Assembly (NCBI RefSeq): GCF_041438865.1
Contig: NZ_CP109450.1
Location: 3,706,501-3,770,500, forward strand
Reading direction: 5' to 3'
Length of the DNA: 64,000 nt
DNA from: Streptomyces sp. NBC_01471
Lineage (GTDB): Bacteria > Actinomycetota > Actinomycetes > Streptomycetales > Streptomycetaceae
Position numbers and translations under genes: made by a program. Below are positions 18,601 through 26,046 of the stretch, in pieces. How positions within the stretch are numbered: the stretch's first letter is position 1; each line of letters starts with the position of its first letter. Below the pieces are notes generated by a model. That model saw nothing but the letters and a program-made list of their open reading frames with translations, was not told where the DNA came from and did no database searches.

Positions 18601-19542
18601 GCACTCCGTCGGGCCGTAGAGGTTCACCAGCGACACGTCGGGCAGCACGGCGGCGAACTCCCCGGCCAGCGCGGTCGTCAGCGCCTCGCCGCCGCAGAAG
18701 ACCCGCCGCAGGGAACGGCACTCGGTGAATCCCTCGGTCTCCAGCAGCGCCTGGAGCAGCGTCGGGACGCACTGGAGCGTCGTCACCCCGTGGGCGCGCA
18801 TCAGCTCGACCACCGCTTCGGGGTCCCGGTGGACGCTCGGCCGGCCCGCCACCACCGCACCGCCCGCGGCCGGTGCGAGGATCTCCCACTGGGCCGCGTC
18901 GAAACTCATGGGTGTCTTCTGCAGGATCCGCACGCCGGGGCCCAGCTGTCCGGTCGACCGCAGCCACGTCAACTGCGATACGACGGAGCGGTGTTCGACC
19001 ATCACGCCCTTGGGGCGCCCCGTCGAACCCGAGGTGTAGATGACATAGGCGAGGTCCCCCGGCCGGGCCGGCGGCAGCGGGGCGGCCGGCAGGCCGTCGG
19101 CCGGGCCGGGTTCGTCCAGGACGATCACCGAAGCCTGCGGCCCGGCGAGCGCCCGTGCCTTCGCCGCCAGGTGGGACTGGGTGACCAGCAGCCGCGTCCC
19201 GGAGTCGCGCACCATGAACCGCAGGCGCTCCTCCGGGTATTCGGGCGAGAGGGGGAGGTAGGCACCGCCGGACGCGAGGATGCCCCACACCCCGACGACC
19301 AGGTCGGCGGAGGGCTCGGCGTACAGGCCGACGGTGACGTCGGCCCCGGCGCCCAGGCGGGCCAGGCGGTGCCCGAGGGACCGTGCGGCGCCGACCAGTT
19401 CACGCCGGGTGAGCCGGCCGTCCGCGTGCTCCAGCGCGGTGGCGCCGGGGTCTGCGGCGGCTGCCCGTACGAGCAGGCCGAAGAGGGCCGGCTCGTGGCG
19501 GGGGGCGGCTGCCCGGGCTGTCGGGTGGGTCTGAGTCTCCAT
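15670..19542 (-). CDS. bpsA: Indigoidine-synthetase-type NRPS (A-Ox-PCP-TE)
   Basis: The protein has 1290 residues, close to known BpsA/IndC (about 1280). Order: adenylation domain (A3 YTSGSTGRPKGV at 169-180); an oxidase domain at about 580-870 inserted within the A domain (YASPGALYATQMYLE, INQGVYGTSSFGISAVSREE, LRLGLMSSGYSSRSGNPLP); A10 LTANGKVD (catalytic Lys 918); a PCP with GGNSL (Ser 977); and a thioesterase with LWGYSFGARVAFEA. Specificity positions D215 A216 W219 Q257 F282 G284 L308 I316 N317 K918 spell DAWQFGLINK, which I recall as the glutamine code of indigoidine synthetases. It should convert two L-Gln to the blue pigment indigoidine after phosphopantetheinylation. AAGGA precedes the ATG. 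The divergent SARP gene is the likely regulator. Confidence 0.93.
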   Translation of the reverse strand: METQTHPTARAAAPRHEPALFGLLVRAAAADPGATALEHADGRLTRRELVGAARSLGHRLARLGAGADVTVGLYAEPSADLVVGVWGILASGGAYLPLSPEYPEERLRFMVRDSGTRLLVTQSHLAAKARALAGPQASVIVLDEPGPADGLPAAPLPPARPGDLAYVIYTSGSTGRPKGVMVEHRSVVSQLTWLRSTGQLGPGVRILQKTPMSFDAAQWEILAPAAGGAVVAGRPSVHRDPEAVVELMRAHGVTTLQCVPTLLQALLETEGFTECRSLRRVFCGGEALTTALAGEFAAVLPDVSLVNLYGPTECTINATAHVVTSSPPEGGAQATTVPIGTPVDGVTAFVLDELGRPVDIGEKGELHLGGVQVARGYLNLPEQTAQRFVASPLSPGEPLYRTGDLVSWNPDGTLQFSGRIDSQVKLRGYRVELEEVASAVEEHTWVRRAAAVVTRAPGTGWQTLVACVELNPREAALMDQGNHGAHHQSKASRLQVRAQLSHPGVRTDEELAGLPAVALPGAEGGAAQRAEVFARKTYRFHDGADAVTRDDLVRLLSPAAPAPVPAPAADGPDLASLGELLRWFGPFHSEERLLPKYAYASPGALYATQMYLETDGGCGLEAGVHYFHPSRHELVRFGDAPGGSPDGSRGAIRVHLLGRRAAIASVYSNNIDEVLEFEAGHLLGVLDRVLPAYGLAVRPAGRDAAFPAHVGAASDDHYMGAFDLVPAADAGPAGPAADVFVQAHGDRIAGLAEGTYRYADGELLHISDQVVRRRDVIAINQGVYGTSSFGISAVSREERPWLRYVVLGRLLHHLQCNGLRLGLMSSGYSSRSGNPLPAALRLDDLLAGAGIAPGPSYFFVGGRVSDEQLSSQGMREDSVHMRGPTEMIRDDLVRLLPDYMIPDRVQVVDALPLTANGKVDTVALAASDAVRDAGAAGEPHVAPATDVERRLAALWGAALRYPDVSMADTFFARGGNSLVAVTLTHRVNREFGTSLPLQVLFECPRLADLAARVAQDAPAPSSRLLPLHDNGAGRPVFCWPGLGGYPMNLRTLAAESAAGGPFYGIQAAGINDGETPYATIAGMAAADVAEIRAVQPDGPYTLWGYSFGARVAFEAAWQLEQAGHKVDELLLICPGNPTVGLAELPAGAERHSRAAALANPAYTAVLLSVFLGRIGGPELAACLRTVRDEEGFVAFVHGTVPALDPGVIRRITRIVAATYEFDYTFAELVERRLTAPVTLFKAAGDDYSFIEGRSGFSATPPTVVELAGDHYQVLREHGVAELVRAIRSRR

Positions 19543-19903
19543 GGGATCCTTCGTGGCACGAGGGGCCGTGGCGTGGTCCGGGCACGGCAACGGGACTACG
19601 GGCGGACGAGGTGGGGGACTCACCCGGCTGGGACGGCGGCACCGTGACGCCCGCTCCGTCATTCCCCCGTCGGAGCCGGGCGGCCTGGGCCGTGTCCGGG
19701 CGCTCTTCCCGGGCCCGTCGGTCAAAGGAGTGGGCCCGCTGATCCAAGAAGACCGACCGGACAGGACCTGGTGGTCGCTAGGAGTGTGCGCGCGGTTATT
19801 CCCGATCACCTCCTGTCCGGATCCCGATCGGGGGTAACCGCCTAGACTCTCGACGGATGCCGCTCCGGCCAGGGAGTTTGGCGTGCGCGAGGGGGGACGG
19901 CGT
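19543..19903. promoter_or_regulatory. Divergent control region of synthetase and SARP genes
   Basis: A 361-base gene-free stretch between two divergent genes. Its main structure is a dyad: GGTTATTCCCGATC (19794-19807) against GATCGGGGGTAACC (19826-19839), 12 of 14 positions pairing, with an 18-base centre. TAGACT at 19842-19847 could be a -10 element for the SARP gene. Near the synthetase start I see only the AAGGA ribosome site. The dyad is a candidate site for the SARP itself or for another regulator. Confidence 0.45.
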
Positions 19904-22900
19904 ATGGCAGGGAAGGAAGGCCCGTTGGCGCATTTCAACGTCCTGGGGTCGTTGGAATGCTGGGCCGACGGGATCCGTGTGCACGCCGGCGGACCCGTGC
20001 ACGAGCGCGTACTCGCGATGCTGCTGCTGGAGAACGGGCACGTGGTGCCGGTGGCCCGCCTGGTGCAGGCTGCCTGGGACGAGGAGCCGCCCACCACCGC
20101 CTCCCACCAGATCCGCAAGGCGGTGGCCGCGCTCAGGAGCCGAATACCGGGCGGCCGGGACCTGTTCCTCACCGACGGGCCCGGTTACCGTGCCGCCGTC
20201 CAGGACGAGCAGCTCGACGTGCGGGTCTTCTCCCGCTCCGCCCGGCAGGGCGCCCAGGCCCTCGCCGAAGGCGACCCGGCCACGGCCCGCGGCCTGTTGC
20301 GGGCCGCCCTGGCGCTGTGGCGCGGACCGGTGCTCGCCGGGGACGGCGGGGAGGTCATCGCCGTCGCCTCCACACCTCTGGAGGAGCGCTGGCTGACCGC
20401 CGCCGAACAGCTCTTCCGGATACGCCTCGACGACGGGGAGGCCGCCGAACTCGTGGGCGACCTGCGGGCCGCCGTAGCCGCCCACCCGCTGCGCGAAACG
20501 CTCAGGGGACAGCTGATGCTCGCGCTCTACCGCTCCCAGCGGCAGGCCGAGGCCCTCAAGGAGTACGAAGCGGTCCGCGCGATGCTCCGGGACGAGCTGG
20601 GTGTCGATCCGGGACCGCACCTCAAGTCCCTGCACCGGGCGATCCTCCAGGAGGCCCCGGAAGCCGCCGCCCCGGAACGCGCCCGGCGATCGGCCCGGCC
20701 CGACCCGGCCCCCGGCGGCCACGGCGGCCACGGCGGCCACGGCGGCCACGGCGGCCACGGCGGCCACGGCGACGAGGTACGCGGGCCCCGCACCCTCCCC
20801 AGCGACCTGGGCGACTTCACGGGGCGGCAGGCCGAACTGGGCAGGCTCCTGGCGTACGCCACCGCCCCCGAGCCCGCGAACGGGCTCCGGGTCGTGGCCG
20901 TCGACGGCATGGGCGGTTCGGGCAAGACGACGCTCGCCGTCCACGCCGCGCACCAGCTGGCCGGGCGCTACCCCGACGGCCAGCTCCACATCGACCTGCG
21001 GGGGTTCACCCCCGGCGAGCAGCCGCTCCGGCCCGCGGCGGTCATCTCGACCCTGCTGGGCGCGCTGGGCGTTCCCCCCGAGCGGGTGCCCGAGGACGAC
21101 GCCGGGCGGGACGCGCTGTGGCAGTCGACGCTCACCGGCCGCCGCATCCTGCTCCTGCTCGACAACGCCGCGGACCTCTCCCAGATCAAGCCGGTCCTCC
21201 CGGCGTCCCCCGGCGCGCTGGTCCTGGTCACCAGCCGGGTCCGGCTGGTCGACCTGGACGGGGCCGACTGGATATCCCTCGGTGAGATGACGCGCGAGGA
21301 CAGCACCGCCCTCATCGCCCGGACCCTCGGCCAGGACATCGCCGCCAGCGACCCGGAGGCGACCGCCGCGCTCGCCGGGCTCTGCGGCCACCTCCCCCTC
21401 GCCCTGCGGATCTCCACCGCCCGGCTGCGCAACCGGCCCCGCTGGACCGTGCGCAACCTCGTGGACCGGCTCAGCGACGAGTCCCGCCGCCTGGACGAAC
21501 TCAACTCCGGGGACCGCGGCGTGGCGGTCAACCTGCGGCTGTCGTACCAGGCGCTCGACCAGTGGCACCGGACCGCGTTCCGCCTCCTCGGCCTGCACCC
21601 CGGCACCCGTGCCGACGTCCACTCGGCCGCGGCCCTCCTCCAGGTCGGCACCCAGGAGGCCGACGAGGTCCTGGAGAACCTGCTCGACATGCATCTGCTC
21701 CAGCAGCACGAGGTGGGCTCGTACGCCTTCCACGACCTGGTGGGGGCGTTCGCGAGGAGCCTGCGCAACGAGGGGACGGAGGCGGCCGACATCACCGCCT
21801 TCGAACGGCTCCTGGACTTCTGGTTCCTGGCGACGGAGGCGGCCTGCGCCGTCCTTTTCCCCGGCCGCGCGGACTACCCCGCACCCGCACAGGAACCCTC
21901 CGTGCAGAGCGAGTTGCCGCGGCTGGACACCCCGGACCTCGCCCGCGCCTGGTTCGACCGGGAGCTGGACTCGCTGAAGGCCGCCGTGCGCCTCGCCCAC
22001 ACGTGGGGACTCCACCGGCACGCCGTACGGCTCGCGCGCAACGTGGTCTTCCATCTCAACCTGCGCGGCCGTACGGAGGAGTTCCACGAGGTCTCGACGG
22101 TCTCGGTGGCCGCCGCCCGCGCCCTGGACGACGCGCTGGCCCTGCGGATGAGCCTCTCCAACCTGGCCGCCGCCGAGTGGAAGCTCGGCCGCCTGAAGGA
22201 GGGCGCCGGGTCGGCCGACGAGGCCGTGGAGATCGCCCGGCGCATCGGCGACCGGCGCGGCGAGGCCTTCAGCCTCGACCTGCTGGGGCTGCTCCACATG
22301 TCGCTGGGCGACCTCTCGACCGGGCGGCACCACCTGCGGCAGAGCGTCGCGCTGCACGTGGCGACCGGCAACGCCGGGCAGGAGGCGACGGCGCTGTGCA
22401 ACCTGAGCACCGTCAACACCTGGCTCGGCGACCTCGAAGAGGCGACCCGGGCCGCGGAGCGGGCCCGCTCCATCTACCGCCGCCTCGGCGACCGGGACAA
22501 CGAGGTGGCCGCCCTCAACGACCTCGCCATCGCCCACCTGCAGAGGGACGATCCGCACGCCGCGCGCCGCTGTGTGGTGGAGGTGGAGACGGAGGACATG
22601 GTCAACGAGAGCCGGATGCCGGAGAACCTTGCCCTGACCCTCGTCCTGGCGGCGGACGTCCACCACCGCCTCGGGGACGCCGAAGGGGCGAGCAGCAGGC
22701 TGGACCGGGCCCTGACCCTGGCGAGGTCGCGCGGCACGCCGATCCGGCGCGCGACGATCGAGAACATCGCGGGCTTCGTCCAGCTGCGGCGCGGTGAGCC
22801 GGAAGCCGCGCTGGCCCTTCACCGTCACGCCCACCGGTCGTCGGAGTCGATCGGCTACCGCTTCGAGCAGGCGCGGGCGCTCACCGGTATGGCGGCGGCG

Positions 22901-23011
22901 TCCGTCGCGCTGGGTTTCGGTGCGGAGGCAGTGGAGTTCGGGCAGCGCGCCGATGAACTCTTCGACCGGATGCGGGTGCCCGCCGCCGGTCGGCCGCCGG
23001 CGACGGCCTGA
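19904..23011 (+). CDS. AfsR-like SARP regulator with NB-ARC and TPR domains
   Basis: A regulator of about 1035 residues. The N-terminal OmpR-like winged helix is HFNVLGSLECWADGIRVHAG to SHQIRKAVAALRSR (about 10-90), then the bacterial transcriptional activation domain (RETLRGQLMLALYRSQRQAE). Residues 271-288 are six GGH repeats forming a linker. An NB-ARC ATPase follows with Walker A DGMGGSGKTTLA (about 334-345) and RILLLLDNA, and the C-terminal third is tetratricopeptide-like. This is the AfsR layout; such proteins activate antibiotic clusters. The ATG at 19904 follows GAGGGGGGAC; the in-frame GTG at 19883, behind AGGGAG, is an alternative. It is divergent from the indigoidine synthetase and 0.5 kb from the end of the ATP-grasp operon. 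Confidence 0.92.
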   Translation: MAGKEGPLAHFNVLGSLECWADGIRVHAGGPVHERVLAMLLLENGHVVPVARLVQAAWDEEPPTTASHQIRKAVAALRSRIPGGRDLFLTDGPGYRAAVQDEQLDVRVFSRSARQGAQALAEGDPATARGLLRAALALWRGPVLAGDGGEVIAVASTPLEERWLTAAEQLFRIRLDDGEAAELVGDLRAAVAAHPLRETLRGQLMLALYRSQRQAEALKEYEAVRAMLRDELGVDPGPHLKSLHRAILQEAPEAAAPERARRSARPDPAPGGHGGHGGHGGHGGHGGHGDEVRGPRTLPSDLGDFTGRQAELGRLLAYATAPEPANGLRVVAVDGMGGSGKTTLAVHAAHQLAGRYPDGQLHIDLRGFTPGEQPLRPAAVISTLLGALGVPPERVPEDDAGRDALWQSTLTGRRILLLLDNAADLSQIKPVLPASPGALVLVTSRVRLVDLDGADWISLGEMTREDSTALIARTLGQDIAASDPEATAALAGLCGHLPLALRISTARLRNRPRWTVRNLVDRLSDESRRLDELNSGDRGVAVNLRLSYQALDQWHRTAFRLLGLHPGTRADVHSAAALLQVGTQEADEVLENLLDMHLLQQHEVGSYAFHDLVGAFARSLRNEGTEAADITAFERLLDFWFLATEAACAVLFPGRADYPAPAQEPSVQSELPRLDTPDLARAWFDRELDSLKAAVRLAHTWGLHRHAVRLARNVVFHLNLRGRTEEFHEVSTVSVAAARALDDALALRMSLSNLAAAEWKLGRLKEGAGSADEAVEIARRIGDRRGEAFSLDLLGLLHMSLGDLSTGRHHLRQSVALHVATGNAGQEATALCNLSTVNTWLGDLEEATRAAERARSIYRRLGDRDNEVAALNDLAIAHLQRDDPHAARRCVVEVETEDMVNESRMPENLALTLVLAADVHHRLGDAEGASSRLDRALTLARSRGTPIRRATIENIAGFVQLRRGEPEAALALHRHAHRSSESIGYRFEQARALTGMAAASVALGFGAEAVEFGQRADELFDRMRVPAAGRPPATA
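20714..20767 (+). repeat. Six 9-base repeats encoding the GGH linker
   Basis: Six exact copies of GGCGGCCAC in tandem inside the SARP gene, each encoding Gly-Gly-His. They fall between the activation domain and the ATPase domain. Exact repeats of this kind change copy number easily, so linker length may vary among strains; the His residues could bind metal. Confidence 0.9.
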
Positions 23012-23043
23012 GGCCTCCCCGGCCTTACGGCGGGGGAGGCCTC
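23010..23043 (+). terminator. Terminator hairpin after SARP gene
   Basis: An 11-base-pair stem pairs 23010-23020 with 23033-23043 around a 12-base loop, starting in the SARP stop codon. It also lies just past the end of the convergent small secreted-protein gene, so it may serve both. Confidence 0.65.
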
Positions 23044-23075
23044 GGTGCGGTTCCGCGCGTGGGGCGACGTGCCGG

Positions 23076-23396
23076 TCAGAGGACGGGGGCCCCGTGCGTC
23101 GCCGTGCCCGGACCGGCGGTCGTCGCACCCGGCCCGGCGTTCGTGTCCGTGGTCGCGCCGGGCCCGGCGTTCGTGTCCGTGCTCTGGCCCGGCCCCGCGT
23201 TCGTGTCCGTCGTCGTACCAGGACCGGCGTTCGTGTACGCGGTCGCCCCCGGGCCCGCCTTCATGGTGCCCGGACCGGCGTTCGTGGCGCTGACCACCGT
23301 GTGCTGCGCGCTTGCGGCGTCCGCCCCGGCGCCGAGCGCGACGACGAGGACGGTGGTGAGTGCTCCGAAGAGAACGGTGGCTCTGTGACTGGGCAT
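23076..23396 (-). CDS. Small secreted AGPG-repeat protein
   Basis: The protein has 106 residues. The first 30 form a clear signal peptide (VLFGALTTVLVVALGAG, cleavage probably after ADAASA). The mature part is almost entirely repeats of NAGPG spaced by TTDT-like tetrads, with seven AGPG copies. I know no family for it. It reads in the same direction as the ATP-grasp operon and starts 141 bases past that operon's last stop codon, so it might be its last gene or a separate unit. AAGAG lies four bases before the ATG. The function is unknown: secreted structural peptide, matrix component or multi-core precursor are all possible. Confidence 0.6.
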   Translation of the reverse strand: MPSHRATVLFGALTTVLVVALGAGADAASAQHTVVSATNAGPGTMKAGPGATAYTNAGPGTTTDTNAGPGQSTDTNAGPGATTDTNAGPGATTAGPGTATHGAPVL

Positions 23397-23536
23397 CGGC
23401 TCTTCATTTCCTGTTCACGCGGAGTGGAAGGATGACGAACAGATCGTGACAGGGTCCGTTCCCCGATGGTTCCCGTTCGACGACCGGCCCCGGGTAACGG
23501 TCCGTGCCCGCCCGTGTGCCCGGCGTTCCCGCCCCG

Positions 23537-24787
23537 TCAGACGATGACGGCCTCCGCCTCGAAGCGCGCCCCCAGGGCCCGCAGCCTCCGCTCGCACTCC
23601 TCCCGGGTGGGCCCCGACAGCACGGCCGCCGCCAGGAAGTCGGCCGAACCCGCTGCGCCGTCCAGCACCTGGCCCGCCTCGGCGAACACCCCGAAGAACT
23701 CCACCCACGGATCACCGGGGTGCGAGGGCACCCCCGTGACCCGGCCGGGCCGCTTCATCAGCAGCACCTGCCCCGCCATGCACCGCGGCGCGGGCCGTTC
23801 CCCGGCCGCCGCCTCGATCCCGAGGTCACCGAGCCCCACTTCGGCGCGCGCCGCGCAGCGGGCGGGGTTGACGCCGAAGAGCGCGGTGAGCACCTCGCGG
23901 ATGCGCGCCCCACCGGGTCGCGCCGCGACCTCGCAGAGCACCAGCCGGTCGTCGGGGGTGTGGAACGCCTCCAGGTGGAACGCGTGGGTGCGCGGACCGT
24001 CCAGCGCCGCCAGCGTGTCGTCGGCCATCCGCAGCAGGCGCCCGGTCAGCGGGTCGTCCGGCTCCAGGGTGAGGTCGACCCGCGCACCCGGATCGGCCTG
24101 GAACGAGGCCAGTTCGTACTGGTACTGGGACGGCCAGGCGAGCACCGTGACACCGTCCACGACGAGCCCGTCGACATGGCACATCCGGCCCGGCACCCAC
24201 GCCTCCAGGAGCATGTCGTCGCGGGGCTCGCCGCCGCCGGGGAACACCTCGGCCACCGCCCGCGCGAGATCGTCCTCGGTCCGCAGCACCCGCAGGCCCC
24301 GCGATCCGAACCCGTCGCGGTCCTTGAGCACCACCGGGAGTCCGTGGCCGGCCACGAACCGTGCGACGTCGTCGGCACCGCCCGGCACCGTGTGCGGGGC
24401 GACCCGCACCCCCGCCGCCGCGGCCCGTTCCTTCATCAGCACCTTGTCGCGGAACGGCAGCACCTGCTCCGGCCGCGCCCCCGGCAGGCCGAGCTTCTCC
24501 CGTACGGCGGCGGCCAGTTCGAGGTCGCCCTCGTGGAACGCGACCACATGGCGAACGCCGTGCTCGGCGGCCAGCTCCAGGGCCCGCCGCACGACCCGCG
24601 CACCGTCCTCGAAGTCCGGCAGGACCTCCAGGTGCCGGTAGCCGCCCGGCCCGTCCGGCGGACGCTCGCCCGCCGCCCGGATACGGTCGCCCGCGGCGAG
24701 CAGCACGACGCCGCCCGGCACGTCGGCCAGCCACGCGTCGAAGGGGAACGGGCCCAGCGGGTTGCGGTGCAGCACCAGGACGCTCAT
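23537..24787 (-). CDS. ATP-grasp ligase 1 (last of three)
   Basis: The protein has 416 residues with an ATP-grasp core: HGLPVVLKDRDGFGSRGLRV (ATP-binding Lys), LLEAWVPGRMCHVDGLVVDG, and the metal/phosphate end LVLCEVAARPGGARI. The fold is typical of carboxylate-amine ligases that form an acyl-phosphate and then an amide or peptide bond. Sequence around the substrate loop (WPSQYQYELASFQAD) differs from the other two ligases in this operon, so a different substrate is likely. Its ATG overlaps the preceding stop as ATGA at 24784-24787. It is the last clear gene of the coupled operon that begins at 31258. Confidence 0.86.
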   Translation of the reverse strand: MSVLVLHRNPLGPFPFDAWLADVPGGVVLLAAGDRIRAAGERPPDGPGGYRHLEVLPDFEDGARVVRRALELAAEHGVRHVVAFHEGDLELAAAVREKLGLPGARPEQVLPFRDKVLMKERAAAAGVRVAPHTVPGGADDVARFVAGHGLPVVLKDRDGFGSRGLRVLRTEDDLARAVAEVFPGGGEPRDDMLLEAWVPGRMCHVDGLVVDGVTVLAWPSQYQYELASFQADPGARVDLTLEPDDPLTGRLLRMADDTLAALDGPRTHAFHLEAFHTPDDRLVLCEVAARPGGARIREVLTALFGVNPARCAARAEVGLGDLGIEAAAGERPAPRCMAGQVLLMKRPGRVTGVPSHPGDPWVEFFGVFAEAGQVLDGAAGSADFLAAAVLSGPTREECERRLRALGARFEAEAVIV

Positions 24788-26046
24788 GCCGTCACCCCCG
24801 TCAGGGCGCGGTCGCCCGCGACCTCGATCCGGATCCGGCTGCCCGCGAGGCGCTCGCACAGCTCGACCGCCGCTCCGGTGTCCGCCGCGCGTACCGCGAC
24901 GTGCCCGAGCCGGTCCCAGTTGTCGCGCACCGGGCGGACCGTGTCGCCCGCCTGGACCGACACCTCCACCGACAGCACCCCCGGGTGGGCCGCGACCTCG
25001 GCCACCCCGCCGACCGCCACCACCCGCCCCGGGTCCCGCAGCAGGAACCGCGTGCAGGCGGCGGCCGAGGCGACGGGCGCGCCGAGCAGCTCCGGCACCA
25101 GACCGAGCGGCCAGGCCACCCCGTACGAGGTGAGGTCCAACCCGTAGGCCTCGCGCACCAGTTCACCGATCTGGCCGCCGCCGACCCGGTTGTGGCCCTC
25201 GATGACGACGGGGCCGCGGCCGGAGAGCCGGACCTCGGTGTGGCTCGGGCCGTCCGTCACGCCCATCACGGTGAGGAACTCCGTCACAGCCGCGGTGACC
25301 GACGCCCGGTCGGCCCCGGTGAGGCGGGCCGGTACCGCGTGCCCCAGCTCGGCGAAGTGGGCCTCGTCGACGAGCTTCTCGGTGACGGCGACCACGACGT
25401 GCGAGCCGGCGAAGCTGAAGGCCTCCACGCTGAACTCGGGCCCGTCGATGTACGCCTCCATCAGGAACGCGGTGACGGTGTACAGCGTCGAACCGCGGTC
25501 GGTCCGGCCGCCCCTGAGCTCCTCGATACGGTCCCAGGCGCGGTCGGCGTCGGCCGCGTCGGCCACCCTGATCAGCCCGAACCCGGCCGTGGTGTCGGTC
25601 GGCTTGACGATGAACGGGTAGCCGGCCAGCTCGCCGAACGCGGTGAGCGAGGCCCGGTCGGTGACCGGCTCGCACTCCACCGTCAGCCGGGAACCGGCCT
25701 CGCGCAGCCGGGCACGCATCCGGCCCTTGTCCCGCAGCCGGACCGTCGCCAGGTGCGGGGTGCCGGGGAAGCCGAGCTCCTCGCGCAGCCGCGCCGCGAC
25801 GGCGAGACCGCCCTCGGTGAGGGAGACCACCGCGTCGAACCCCCACACCTGGTGCGCCGCACCCGCCAGCGGCCGCACGGTCTCCCAGTCGGTGTAGTCG
25901 ACCATCAGCAGGGCGTCGGCCAGCGCCGTCTGCCGGGTGGTGAGCTTGTCGGGGTGCTGGAACATGACCACGCGCACGCCCAGTTCCTTCGCACGGTCCA
26001 GGTGGCGGTCCGTACCGCCGACCAGCAGCAGGGTCTTCGCAGTCAT
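24784..26046 (-). CDS. ATP-grasp ligase 2 (L-amino-acid-ligase-like)
   Basis: The protein has 420 residues. The ATP-grasp signature is GYPFIVKPTDTTAGFGLIRV, then FLMEAYIDGPEFSVEAFSFA and the catalytic end VVIEGHNRVGGGQIGELVRE, which resembles BacD-type L-amino acid ligases that join two free amino acids. The N-terminal third (LLLVGGTDRHLDRAKELGVR) is the pre-ATP-grasp Rossmann part. A C-terminal domain of about 90 residues caps the fold. It overlaps both neighbours by four bases (stop/start ATGA at each end), implying tightly coupled expression with the other two ligases. Substrates unknown. Confidence 0.87.
   Translation of the reverse strand: MTAKTLLLVGGTDRHLDRAKELGVRVVMFQHPDKLTTRQTALADALLMVDYTDWETVRPLAGAAHQVWGFDAVVSLTEGGLAVAARLREELGFPGTPHLATVRLRDKGRMRARLREAGSRLTVECEPVTDRASLTAFGELAGYPFIVKPTDTTAGFGLIRVADAADADRAWDRIEELRGGRTDRGSTLYTVTAFLMEAYIDGPEFSVEAFSFAGSHVVVAVTEKLVDEAHFAELGHAVPARLTGADRASVTAAVTEFLTVMGVTDGPSHTEVRLSGRGPVVIEGHNRVGGGQIGELVREAYGLDLTSYGVAWPLGLVPELLGAPVASAAACTRFLLRDPGRVVAVGGVAEVAAHPGVLSVEVSVQAGDTVRPVRDNWDRLGHVAVRAADTGAAVELCERLAGSRIRIEVAGDRALTGVTA

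Noticed and set aside
15712..19647. Very long open frame antisense to the indigoidine-type synthetase
   Set aside because: Its translation is rich in Arg, Gly, His and Gln without domains; the opposite strand has a complete NRPS. Such shadows are usual at this G+C.
19796..23128. Long frame antisense to the SARP gene
   Set aside because: Low-complexity translation that mirrors the SARP codons; no start signal and no recognisable domain.
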